DNA of 52,544 bases from Rusavskia elegans (taxonomy: Eukaryota; Ascomycota; Lecanoromycetes; Teloschistales; Teloschistaceae): NCBI GenBank assembly GCA_011316305.1, contig SAUG01000037.1, positions 1 through 52,544 on the forward strand. Reading direction: 5' to 3'. Positions 31,950-43,152 of this stretch are shown here, one piece after another; the first letter of the stretch is position 1, and the number at the start of each line of letters is the position of its first letter. The notes beneath the pieces are model-generated. The model saw only the letters and a program-made list of their open reading frames with translations, ran no database searches and was not told the origin of the DNA. Both the position numbers and the translations under genes were made by a program.

Positions 31950-34900
31950 CTAAACAACCTCCCCCCTCAACCCACTCCCCCCCCTCCTCATCCCCTCCCC
32001 CCCAAACCCCGCCACACCCACCCCACCCAACGGACTCCCCCCCCTACTTCCCCTGGGACTCTTCCCCTGCCCAATCCCAGGCTGCACACTCCCGCCCCTG
32101 GTAACCACACCCCCCGCCCGTCCCCTCCTACCCTTCAACATCTCAATCTCCTCTTCCTTCCGCCTACAAACCCGTTCCCTTTCCTCCATCATAGCCTTCA
32201 GTTGCCGTATCTCTTTCCTCGCGTCCTTGACCGCGTTATCGCGGTTTACAGTGGCCAGACGCGCGGCTTCCCCGGAGGCTTTGCGCGTCGCGGTTTCGAG
32301 TTGGGTTTCGAGGTCGCGGACTTCGGCAGAGAGGTCCGCGGCGGAGGTGGAGGCGTCTTGGTATGCGGCGCGGGTGAAGTCCAGGTCGGAGGTTAGGGAG
32401 GAGAGTTTTTTGGTTAGGGTTTCGTTGGCGGAGCGGGCGTCGCGGGCGTGGGATTCGGCGAGGGCGATGCGCGTAATGTCTGGGTTTTCGTGGGGGGATG
32501 TGAGGAGGTCTTTGCGGGTTTGTTCGAGGTCCGTTTCGAGCTGTTGTTTGGAGGCGCGGAGGGAGGTGATTTCGGCGGATTGGGCGGTTTGTTTTTGGAG
32601 GGCGGCGGCGAGGGAGGATTCGAGGTCGGATTTTTGGAGGTGCAGGGTTTGGTGGGCGCGGTCTTTGGATTCGTAGCGGGTTTGGAGGGAGGAGAGGGAG
32701 GCTTCGAGGTCGGAGATGTGAGTTTGGTGGGCGGTCTGTGTAGAGGAGATTTCGGAGAGGAGGGTTTTGTTTTGGCGGGTTATGGTTGCTAGTTGGGCTT
32801 CGAGGGCTTTGTGGGAGGTGGCTAGACGGTCGAGCTTGGATACCTGGGATTTGAGGTTTTCGATCTCGGTAATGAGTTCGGCGTTCTTTTTCAACAGATT
32901 GTTGACCTGGAAATTTTTGTGTTAGAATTTACTAGGGGAATACGAATCGGGTGAATTGACATGAGGAGGTCACGTACACGTTGCGATTCATTGACGGAAT
33001 TCTGGACGTGGGCATTGCCATCGACTGTAGACACACGTTGTCGCTTGTTCCTGTCCGACACGGCCGAGTCTGTAATGTCCTGCTTTATTGTCAAGTACTG
33101 CTGGGAGGATGCCATGCTCCAAAACCTTGGACTTACCCATGCCCTTTTCAGCGTGGAACTCTCGAAAGAAACTTCTGGATCTTGGCTCATTTGTGATCCC
33201 TCCTGAGTAGAAGAGCTTCGGGAAGAATCGTGGAACTCGAGAGATAGGGGTCTCACTGATGGCAGTGTCCAGCGCCCTTCGTGGCCACCGAGCCTCAGGG
33301 CAATAGCAACCTCTTCAGCTGCTGCGCTGACTTCCATGTCTTCTGGCTGCAAGATTCCGGCTTCATGACGCAGTTGGGTCATCCCAGAGACTATCCTCCG
33401 TATCCTATCCGATTGTTCTATCTCCGGTGGCAGACAGATCGCTAGATGCTCGGCGGACTTGTATATAACTAAACGAACGATAGGCTGAAGCCAACTGTGT
33501 TCCTGCTGCATGCGCATGCGATGGACCTGCGGTTCCATTGCGCTTACAGAGCCATCAAAGGCAATGACAAGTGCTGCGGGCTTCAATGCGAGGTTCCTTC
33601 CTCCTGGACCGGAAGGCACAATGCTGACTTGACATCGGCACTGAGCAAAACGTTGATCGCCGGGATGAGACGACCCCTTCCCGTCAGGTCTGAAATAGAC
33701 GATCCCTCTGCCAACAAGGAACATCTCAATCAGGTCCAGGAGACGACCGGGCTGTGCAACAATGCTTACATGCATGTCGTGAGGCCGTATCTCTTCGAGG
33801 AAGTGGCGGAGGAAGCAGAACTTGAAGCTGCATTGTTCGGCCCACGTCGCTTCATCTTCTGGAGACGGTTGCGATGAGTGATCTCGAGCCTCTTCTGCAT
33901 CAAGATCAGAGTGTTGTAATACTCCGCTTATACGGGTCAGCAGTTCTGTAATCTTGACCATAGGACCTTGATCTTGGCTGTTGGATTCCATAAGCTTCAT
34001 GATAGCATCTCGATATATGTTGATGATAGACGTATACTGGTTGCGTACGCGCATATTCATAGCGAGAGATATAATATGCTCATTCTTATCGAATCCCAAA
34101 GGCTTTAGTATAGTCTTGGCCATGTTCGTAGACTCCTGATGACGGGAAAGGTGATTTCGCCCTGGAAATGTGCGTTGGCCACCTGGCGACGAGCGGACTG
34201 CCAGGGGAACCCCGACCGGAACCGCCATCGGCCGGACTTGGAAGTGAGACTGACGCTCTGGTGTTGTATGCGCTCGAGGCTGTGGAGTCGATGACAGCTT
34301 TGGAGTTGGTGATTGCCGTGGAGCTACTGGCTCTTGTTCAGACCGGAAGCCGTTCTGCCTAGCTTGCTGGCGATTCAAGGCTGCATACAGCTTCGTCGAT
34401 ACTCCTGAGCCATCAGCTTTCGCCGGCGCCGGTTCTGGTGCCGATTGAGAAGGCTCTGTTTGGTCAAGTGTTGTTGCATGTGCTGTTTTTGCTGCTTCAC
34501 TTGGTGATCGATCAGCGATTGGTGGGGTTCCGGCATCTGACATGTCAGTATCCAGAGTATATGGAGCTTCTGTGACCTTCCCCGCGGCACGAATCTGTTT
34601 CAGTCGCTCTCCTAAGGGTATCCTGGCGTGATCTGCTATTTGAGATGATCCTTGAGAAGTATCCAGGGCGGAGGCGGTGTGATTAGTCCCGGACATATCG
34701 AGTGGAACCCTCGATGGAATGTAATCGCTGGACCGTTGTAGGGAGGCTTTAGAACAGGATTTAGACCTCTGTCTGGGTGACTTTGGTTTTTCCCTGTCTC
34801 CTGATCTTTCTTGAGACTGCGAATTCGCGTCTCTCTGAGTCAAGACTACGCTACCAGAAGTATCTTGAGTAGTCGATGTATCGTCTTTCTCGTCTTCTGC

Positions 34901-36264
34901 TATAACAAAATTCCCAGACTTAGTGCTATGCGACTGGTGCAATGTGCAGCCGTGCGTATAGTCTAGTAAATGCTCTGGACAGGGCTCGGAACTGAGTAGT
35001 CCAGTGCCTTGCGTGAAGGATCGTGGAGATTTCACCTGTCGACTATCGAGAGCCGGATTCCCACTCACGGTACTTCTACCTGCTACCAGAATTAGAGATG
35101 CTCATCTCAATGTTCGGCCGTTAACAAGACCTGAACCGAATCAGGGTACACCTACTGGGGGAATTTGTACAATGCGTGATCTCCGACGGAACCGAGTCCG
35201 GAATGATCTGAGTCGTTGGGATGCTCCGTTCTTGGGTCGTCTGGACTTTCTCTAGACAAGCGCCTCCAAGGCTGCCCAATGATTCTGGAATCTCAACGCT
35301 GCAAGGAATGGACTGTGTAAGACCCCAAGTATCTAACACTAGCTCTGGGCAAAATCAGTGATTGAGATATCGAAATGGTAATATTCAACAGCGGTTATAA
35401 GAATTTCGTCAAGGTTACTTACGAGTCTCAACTGGCACAGCAGAGCTTGCAGTATGAGTTGAATTTGTAGAAATCGGCTGCGAATCCGGGATAACTTTGC
35501 CCTGTGAACAGTGATGTTCTTGTGGCTCGGGAGATGATTCACCAATTCCAGAATCGTAATGTCGAGGCAAGGAAGAGGAGGCAGAGATAGACAACGATGA
35601 TCGATAAATGATGTACTGGTCGTGGTCGAGACTACTATGTTGCGAGACTACAACCGTCACTGCCGGCGGGATCGACCCCACCGAACAATGGTCCTGGAAG
35701 TTTCGACTTGCTTGACGGTCGAGGCCTTTTCTGGCACTTCTTTTGGATCGACGGGACTTATGCTTCTTGGATATTGGAGTTGCCGAACAGTGAATACTCA
35801 CGCTCAAAGTACTGGAACGTCTTCGACGCCGTTTGCCGAGTTTCTTCTGGGAGTGTTGTATGATCTTTTGATTTTCCCAAGCGGCGATTGCTTCTTTAGA
35901 AACGTTGCGTTTGGGTTGCTAATGCGTGGCATTAGCTCGGTCTCAAGCTAATGGTCCATATAGTTGGCAATTTGAGAAATATGAAGAAATACAGATTCGA
36001 GGAGAATATTACAGGAAGACTCACCCAATCGGGAGAATAGGATTCCCCAGTCAGAGGATTATCAGCCCAATCGATAAAATACTCGCCAGGTTTTTCGCCA
36101 ATGATGGCTCTTATGGAAAATTCGCTTTCCTGGGAATCTTTCGCGCTATCAATGGAAGGAGGATCTTCTCGACTCTGCCAGAGGTCGGATAACAGTTTTG
36201 CTCTCTTGTTCTGCTGATAATCTGCTGGTGAAGTAGAACTAATACGACGTTTCCTGCAACTCAT
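31950..36264 (-). CDS. chromodomain plus Hda3-type HDAC complex subunit
   Basis: Exons 36264-36025, 35918-35423, 35344-35152, 35075-32978 and 32906-31950 give about 1327 aa. The N-terminal chromodomain (about 49-95, EFSIRAIIGEKPGEYFIDW... completed after intron 1) is followed by a long disordered region. Then comes the HDA2/3 domain (about 600-850, TILKPLGFDKNEHIISL, RDAIMKLMES, AEQCSFKFCFLRHFLEEIRPHDMHVSIVAQPG). The C-terminal 300 residues are an extended coiled coil. Hda2/Hda3-type subunits hold the class II deacetylase Hda1. In Neurospora a chromodomain partner, CDP-2, ties HDA-1 to methylated H3K9 in the HCHC complex, and this protein likely does the same job. An extra 57-nt in-frame stopless intron (33136-33080) is possible. 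The acceptor of exon 3 could also be six bases later. Confidence 0.85.
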
Positions 36265-36728
36265 GTCTCATATTCTACGTAAAGCGACTATCCTTGCATA
36301 GCGCGATATCGGCATAACGAGAGGTCGCAATGGGACTCGGAAGGTCGATCCTGCTGGTTTTCTGATGCCGCTGCATTAGACGTCAAAGCGCTTGCGGTCG
36401 TTCAACTCAATTGATATAGTGAATGTCCGGGTAGGTGCATTCTCTCAGTTGGGTCTTCGAGTCCCAAACAAGGTTCCTCGTGGATACCACTAGCCGACCA
36501 CGCTATTCCTTCGGTAAGCGACCAAATGCTCACATGTGATTCGTTGACCAAGGTCGACACTACGATAATGAGGCTCTCGCTGTAACGATTGTAACACTAG
36601 CCTTTCTTCACCTGTCGCTAGCATGGGATGAGGATTTGCGCGAGCAGCGTGTACATCGTAAAAGTTATAAACACGCAAAGAGTCCACCCGCTATGTAATG
36701 CAATATTCGGCGCTTGTATCAACGACTA
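36265..36728. other. intergenic, promoter of the chromodomain gene
   Basis: Upstream region of the chromodomain-Hda3 gene and 3' flank of the monooxygenase. No further feature recognised. Confidence 0.5.
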
Positions 36729-38220
36729 TTAGAACGCCTTTTTCATGTCCTCACCTTGGAATTCAAATCCAAGTTCTTCTACACTTCTCACCAGATGCCT
36801 TGCGTCGCCTTTGTCCGCGAAAGCTTTCTTGATCGCTGGAATTTCCTTTCTGACCCACGCATCTCTCTCACTCCACTTCGGAGGTGTTCTGTCGCCCTCT
36901 GTAGGCATGGCTTGTAGCGCCCAATCGACCAAATCGTTGTGATACCGAAAATCTTCCAGTTTGCCGAGATCGTGAAATTTCCTACCAGCGCCTCGATCGG
37001 CAATTCGGTCAGATTCCCATGCTCTCATCTCTCCCTTCCGAGGAAGTTCCAGTCGGCCTGACCAGACCCGGGCGATGACAGCAGCTTGACCTTCCCATGT
37101 ACGGAAAGGTATGACTTTGAAAGGCATTCCCACAAACGCTATGCTTGGATGATCTATATAGAAGATATGCTGGTAGAGATTCTCCACTCGCTCACCAGTG
37201 ACGATTACCGAAGCCTGAAGCGAAGAAAGGAAGGGGAACGAGTAGTAATAGCCAGTGCAGAATACGACCGCGTCGACGTCGGACACCACCTGACCATCCG
37301 CGAAGCGAAGCGCCCGGTGGGCTTCCGACGGCGAGATGAACTCGGCGATCTCTACCATCTCCTTCTTCCAAGTTTCTTTACTTTGAAAGTCCGGCTTCTT
37401 CGAGCGCTCGGAGTTCCAAACTGGATGCTTGCTGACGGTGCTGATCTGGTTGGCGATGTCGAGGCCAGAGAAAGAATTACCGACTACAACGACTTTTTTG
37501 TCCTTGAAGCTGTCAGGCTTTCGATAGTACATTGAATGGGTAATGATGCCCGGGTGTTCCATGTCCCAGGCACGGATACCGGGGATATCCGGGAGCACTG
37601 GTACAGAGTGATGTCCACTAGCCACGACAACTGCATCGTAGAGTCTTTCAGACACTTTACATGATCTCAAGTCTCTCGTGCAAACGAGCCATTTGTCACA
37701 ATCGCCGTCACTCTTCTTCCGGATGTCATATACTTGAGTTTGGAACTTAATAAGATATCTCACATCGTCTGCGTATCTGTTCAGGTATTCAAGCACACTC
37801 TCACGGCCAGCAAACAGCGGTTGATGCTCGAGAGAGTCATCGTCGGGATGCTTCATCAGGAAGTGAGGGAGATTGCTTTCTAGCCTGTCGTACATGGGCG
37901 TTGCGAAGGCTGGTTTCAAAGGAGTGGTGTCTGCACCGATAGACGGCTGCCATCTTGGTTCTTGTAGAGGCTGATGAGGATTGGTCTGAGGGATACTAAG
38001 CTCTTCCGAGGGAGCGTAAGTAGAGTAGTTCCAGACTCCACCGGTGCTGGCCTGTTGCTCAAAGATGTCGATGAGCTCGTAATGTCTCTCTGCAAGTAGA
38101 TGCCTGAGCCCAGCTAAGCATAGTAATATGGTCACGCATGGAAGTGGCTCATTACTTTGCTGTGGCGATGCCTGCGGGTCCGCCGCCGACGATAGCGACT
38201 TGGCGTATGTTGTAGCGCAT
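36729..38220 (-). CDS. flavin-containing monooxygenase (FMO-like)
   Basis: Exons 38220-38156 and 38103-36729 (52-nt intron) give 479 aa. The short first exon encodes the FAD dinucleotide fold, VAIVGGGPAGIATAK, with G12-G17. The splice continues cleanly into HLLAERHYELIDIFEQ. Further signs are GVWNY, YRKPDSFKDKKVVVVGNSFSGLDIA (NADPH-binding GNSFSG) and the VVFCTGYYYSFPFL segment near the C-terminal part of the FAD domain, matching class B flavoproteins such as FMOs. It would oxygenate a nitrogen or sulphur nucleophile using NADPH; the substrate is unknown. The unspliced frame runs upstream past the intron, but only the spliced start supplies the glycine motif. It is divergent from the OB-fold gene with 447 bp between starts. 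Confidence 0.9.
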
Positions 38221-38667
38221 CTCAAGTCAAAACTGTTTCGGGTGTGTAAACCGAGGAAAGTTCAGGACGTCGGCGAGGTAGGTAGTCATCGAAGAACGAT
38301 ATCCCCGTGGTCACGCATTCTGACCCTTGGTGTTCCACGGCCTCTCTCTATTCACATTATTAATAATCGTTGACCCGAGCGGCTTGTGGCATTCTGACTA
38401 ATCGTCATACCCAAAGCGGAAACTCTTAACGCACCCCTCCGCCACGCCTAACAAGGCCTTAGTCTGCATATAATTCTGTTCTGATGTTCTTTGTATACGT
38501 AGGTATATATCACCACAAGAATTCGCTTTTGCGTCGCGTCATTCCTGCAACAGGGACATGTTGCAGTCTCATCGAAACGTCGAAGATGCTTTACTCAAAC
38601 AAGCTAAGGTACACACGAAACACCTTCGACCTTGGTGACCTCATATGCTCAGGATAGTCTACACATC
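38221..38667. promoter_or_regulatory. divergent promoter region, FMO and OB-fold genes
   Basis: 447 bp shared by two divergent genes. No specific element is claimed; the sequence is unremarkable. Confidence 0.4.
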
Positions 38668-41600
38668 ATGACAGCAATTGCAGGTGCTACCGAAACGGAC
38701 GATATTCCTATTGCACAACTTGACCCAACCACCACTGCCTCTTCAAAGACGGTCCAAGGCATAGTAACGCTAATATGGCCCTACTCAGTTTCCAGTCAAA
38801 CTTTCAGTATCTTGCTAGCAGAGCCCGATTTCCGTTTGCGCCGCCAAAGAGGTCAAGTCCGCGTGCAGTTCAGGGGCTCGAGTGCGAAGGCGCTGGCTAA
38901 ATGCGATGTCCAGAGCGGCGATCTTGTCAAATTGAGCCTGGTCAATGCCCAATGGGAAAGAGACGAGACGTCAGGAGCACCGGGAAGGGGGATTGGGTGG
39001 GAGCTGCGCTTCGACGAAAGGGTCGTCCTTCAAGTACGATTCGAGACTCATGAGGCCGAGACTTGTCTGATCTGATGACTAGATACAACGCGAAAACCAG
39101 GAGCCCATCAATCTCGATATCGACCATCCAGCGCCCTCACCTGAACGTCGGATACGGTCGCCTCCACCCCTCGATTCGTCCTTACAGTCGCAATTCCCCT
39201 CCACGCCTGTGGCGTTCCCGGCTGTTCCATCTCGACTGCAAGCATGGTCAACTCCTGCGTTTCTGAAACGAGACCGTCTTTCCGGTAACTCGTACTTTGG
39301 TTCGGACTACGACCCCTTTGATGAAGACGATTTTCGGGACAACAGCAGACGGAAGAAGACAAAATATGGAAGAGCAAGTAATCAATGGAGATTTACAGAG
39401 CAGGAGTCAAGTCCCGAAAGCGCTGCTGGGAGTGGATCGCCGGCCACAGAACCTCTGGCAGTCAACGGGGCTCAAAATGGGTCAGTCGAAGACCAAGCCG
39501 AAAATACGGACATACAAGCGCTGGGAGACAACATTACGGAGAAGAATGAAAAGCGAGCTGAGGATCAACTGATCATCCAAGGACCCCTAGTCGATGCTGG
39601 AGTGCAGGTCGACGATAGCTTGAGGAACCAACCAGCGGCTGAGCCCCGCTCGCACAACGCTCTTACTAGTCCGGTCGTTGCAAGGCGGAGTCAAAGTCCT
39701 GTTCCAGGGGAAGCCGAAATCTTGAAGAGCTCGGAGTCCATGGAGGTATCGATGGGCACAATAACCCTGCTGAAAAAAGCTATTCCATCGACGTCTCTTG
39801 ATATCGGTTCCCCTGACCAAGGCGCTGACAATATTGAGAATGATGGAGCTGCGTATTCTCCGCAATTGAGTCAAGGACACCCAAGATCAGCATCCCCCAG
39901 AAGTTTATCACAAGGTGGCCAACGTAACCTTGTTGAAATAAATGAAGCAGCCGAAGACCATAAGTCCGGGGAAAGTCAGGAGTTGCCCCAATCCACAGCG
40001 GGTGAAGGTGATTTACTTCCCTGGATACCCGGTAATTCCCTCGAAGAAAGCGTCAACGAGAGACCATCGCAAGATGAACGCTCGCCAAGGCCTGTCCTGG
40101 AGAACAATAACACTCGTAGGATTCGAGAGGACTCTGAGACCGCTGTACAGGTGACATCGCCCCAAGAGCCTCAAAATCCTCAAGCGCCCAGATTCAGTCA
40201 CCCCAATACTGCTCAGGATGACTTGGTGACGAAGTCTGCTATCACAGAATTGGAGGGTGCATTAAATCCCGTGTCTCCGCCACAGGAGCCACTACCAAAG
40301 GTTCTTGATCATCTTGACCATGGGACGACTCAAGAATCAATCCAGGCAGTAGCCGAGCCTTATATACCAGAAACTCAAACGGCATCTCTAGTAGACAACA
40401 GCCAGAGTACAAGCACAAGCCCTACTAGATACAATGTCAAGATGGTTTCCCCTGACCAGGACGCTAGATCGGTACTTGAGGATTTGGAGAGCTCCTCGCA
40501 GCCTCACAGTTCTTTACCTGAGCAACTGGTGACCATCTCTGCACATTCTTCACAAGACGACATAGATTTGGATGATGACAAGGCACAACGAGAAATTTTT
40601 GTGGAATCTGATCCCGGAGAGGATGCACAAGCGCAGAGCCCATCTCCAGACATGCTTGACGTTAGCGATAGTGAGGGAAAAGAGTTTTCGGAAGAGGATC
40701 TCATGATGGATGACGAATCACGAAGATATCAAGGGAGTGAAAGAAGCGACGAAGGCCAGTCGCTTTATGAGTCTGAGGCGGAGGACTACTACCATGACAA
40801 TGTGCCCAACGTGGACGCATGTGACGAGGAGCCAGAAGACGCGCAAGAAGACAAAAAGCAAGAAATGACTGCTCCGCAACCCAGCTCCGCAGTGCAGATC
40901 ATCACTATAGACGACTCTGACGAAGACGACGTTGATGTAGCTCGGAGCCAGACAGATGGTGCGATTATGTCAATACTCCATGACAACAGGCAACATATCC
41001 ATACAATAGTTTCCTTACTACCAAAGCAGAAAGGCGGATCACCTATTCATTCGAGTCCTCCGCCGCTGCCCGACACCATCCCAGATAGTCAGGCAGCGGC
41101 CGAGGTTGGAGAGCTGGACTCTGATCTGGAGAGTGCAGCTGCGGAGATCAAAGAAGTAAATGGAAGCTCGCCGTCTATCTCACGCTCGGTTCCAAATTCA
41201 GACTTTCGGGAGGGCTCAGAGGACTTCGCGGACGGAGCAGAAATCACGGCAAGATCTCTTACAGCTTCACTTTCTCCTGAGATACCCCTTGAGACCTACA
41301 TAGATCCAAGACTCAAGAACAAAGTCTTGACGCCTAATGACACCCAACCACCAGAGGAATTTTCTCAGGCTTCTCACGTTTCGTCACAATCTTTCCGAAA
41401 GAGTCACAACTTGCCAACGCCACAATTGACCCAAAACAGATCTTCTGATATCTTGTTGCCGGCTACCTTGAGACCTTCGTCGCCGTCCGCTCGCTCCTCA
41501 TCACCAACAGCTCCCGTGGCAGAATCTTCGCCGGCTTCGCATGATAACGAGTCTGCTGCACCGATCGACCAAGATTTAGATAGTCCGCTGCCGAAAGTGC

Positions 41601-42748
41601 AAGACGGGGGCAAAGCGTTCACTGCACCAAAGCCCTCTCCTAAAACACGTCGAGTTTCCAACATACCTCCATCACTTAGTCCATGGTTTGCTCCGAGGAG
41701 ATCTAGCGAGGTCGTTCCAGACAGTCGGAGTCAGAGCCCAGACAAGAGCGGAGAAAGCGACGCAAGTTCTAGTGAGGAAATAGCCGACATTGAAGATATT
41801 GAAGAGGAGGAACAAGACGGGAAAGACGAAGAGGAGATAGCCTCTTCTGGCATCAAACCTCCCCATAAGCCCCCCACGTCCAGACCTATCTTCCAACGTA
41901 CATCACCAGCCGCGCCCCTTCCCATCTCGACCCCACCGACCGGCCTCCGCACCTCTCACGCCTACTATACCCCCCTCTCCAACCTCCCCTCCCATTTCAA
42001 CACAACAATATCCACCCTCTCCATCGTCCTCGGCAGCCTCGCCATCACCCGCGCCACCTCCGGCCCCCGAGACTTCCACACTACCCTCTTCATCACCGAC
42101 CCCTCCTCCCTCCAAGAACAAAAGCCCCTCTCCCAGTCTTCAAACTCCTTCCAAACTTCCAACCTCAACACCTCCGCCTTCACCATCGCCCGCCTCTTCC
42201 GCCCCTCCCGCATTTCGCTACCCCAGAAACCGAAAAAAGGCGACGTCATACTCCTCAGATCATGCGCCGTGACATCCTACGCCCGCACGGCCTCCTTGCT
42301 GAGCAGCAACAGCAGCGCTTGGGCCCTGTTCTCGCATGAACATCATACTGAACCCGCCATCGCCGGCCCACCGGTGGAATTCGGAGCCGAAGAACGTGGA
42401 TATGTGCGGGGGTTGTGGGAATGGTGGGAACAGTTGGAAGAGGATACCAAAGAAGGAATGATGGGGGCGGTGGAGGATAGAATCAAGAAGCTGGAGGAGA
42501 AGGAAGAGAGGGAGAAAATGAAGGGGAGGAGGTTGAAGGGGATGGGGTTGAGGTTGGCGCCTGGAATGGGGAGGGAGAGTGAGAACCCGAAGCATGAGTT
42601 GAGGGATGGGAAGGAGTGGAGTGATGAGGTTGGGAAGTCGACGACGCCGAGGACGCCGAGGAAGAGTAGAGGGGTTCGGCATGAGTTGAGGGATGGGAAG
42701 GAGTGGGTTGATGGGGAATCACCGAGGACGAGTCGGGGGAGGTCGTAA
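38668..42748 (+). CDS. telomeric ssDNA-binding (Telo_bind-like) OB-fold protein
   Basis: Exons 38668-39033 and 39083-42748 (49-nt intron) give 1343 aa. The N-terminal 120 residues (TVQGIVTLIWPYSVSSQTFS, LLAEPDFRLRRQRGQVRVQF, CDVQSGDLVKLSLVNAQWE) look like an OB fold of the Telo_bind (POT1/CDC13) kind conserved in moulds. The middle 850 residues are disordered, acidic and Ser/Pro/Gln-rich. A second beta-rich domain lies at the C-terminus (STLSIVLGSLAITRATS, FHTTLFITDPSS, GDVILLRSCAVTSY). An excellent SUMO-interaction-like motif, IITIDDSDEDD, lies at 40898-40930. The tail repeats HELRDGKEW twice. A role in telomere end binding is inferred from the fold only. Start 38668 is the first ATG in frame. 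Confidence 0.75.
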
Positions 42749-43152
42749 AGTAGGGGTTTGACAAAGTAGGGTTTCCTATGGACCTCGAGTTAGTGAGTGA
42801 GCGATGGAGTTGTTCTTGTTATCACGATACTCGCGTTCCGGTGTACGAACAGATGATATCCACCGAAGAAAGAAACAAGTACGATGACTCTCTCCATAAG
42901 AGAAGGAGTAGTTTGTACAACATATGCCATAACTGCAAGCAAGCAAACAAACAAGCTTAAAACATCTTATCCAGCACACGCTGTCATTCTTGCAATTTGC
43001 TTTGAGTCTTCCTTTCCCCAAACCTGGATGTAATGTAAGATATTATGACTGCTATGTTTCGAGAAATATATCTCCTGCTCGCCGCCCTTCTTTGCTGTGG
43101 AGAGTATGCCAGAAAACGCACCACGGTTTTCGTTACTTACCTTACTATTATC
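42749..43152. other. intergenic between OB-fold and hypothetical genes
   Basis: 3' flank and promoter sequence. An in-frame upstream ATG of the next gene at 43045 opens a hydrophobic stretch that could alternatively belong to that gene. Confidence 0.4.

Noticed and set aside
31658..32110. Repetitive C-rich and GGAT tracts as a possible CRISPR or satellite array
   Set aside because: They are simple repeats and low-complexity codons; there are no spaced direct repeats, and the organism is a fungus.
32227..32792. Long plus-strand open frames opposite the Hda3-type coiled coil
   Set aside because: They are GC/codon-bias shadows of the minus-strand exon, with Gly/Phe-rich or Arg/Ser-rich nonsense composition.
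36440..36475. TTGGGTCTTCGAGTCCCAA hairpin suggesting a tRNA
   Set aside because: The loop is 9 nt instead of 7 and no other tRNA arms are found upstream.
42260..42764. Minus-strand open frames at the end of the OB-fold gene
   Set aside because: They are Ser/Pro/His-rich mirror frames of a Glu/Lys/Gly-rich coding region, without any domain.
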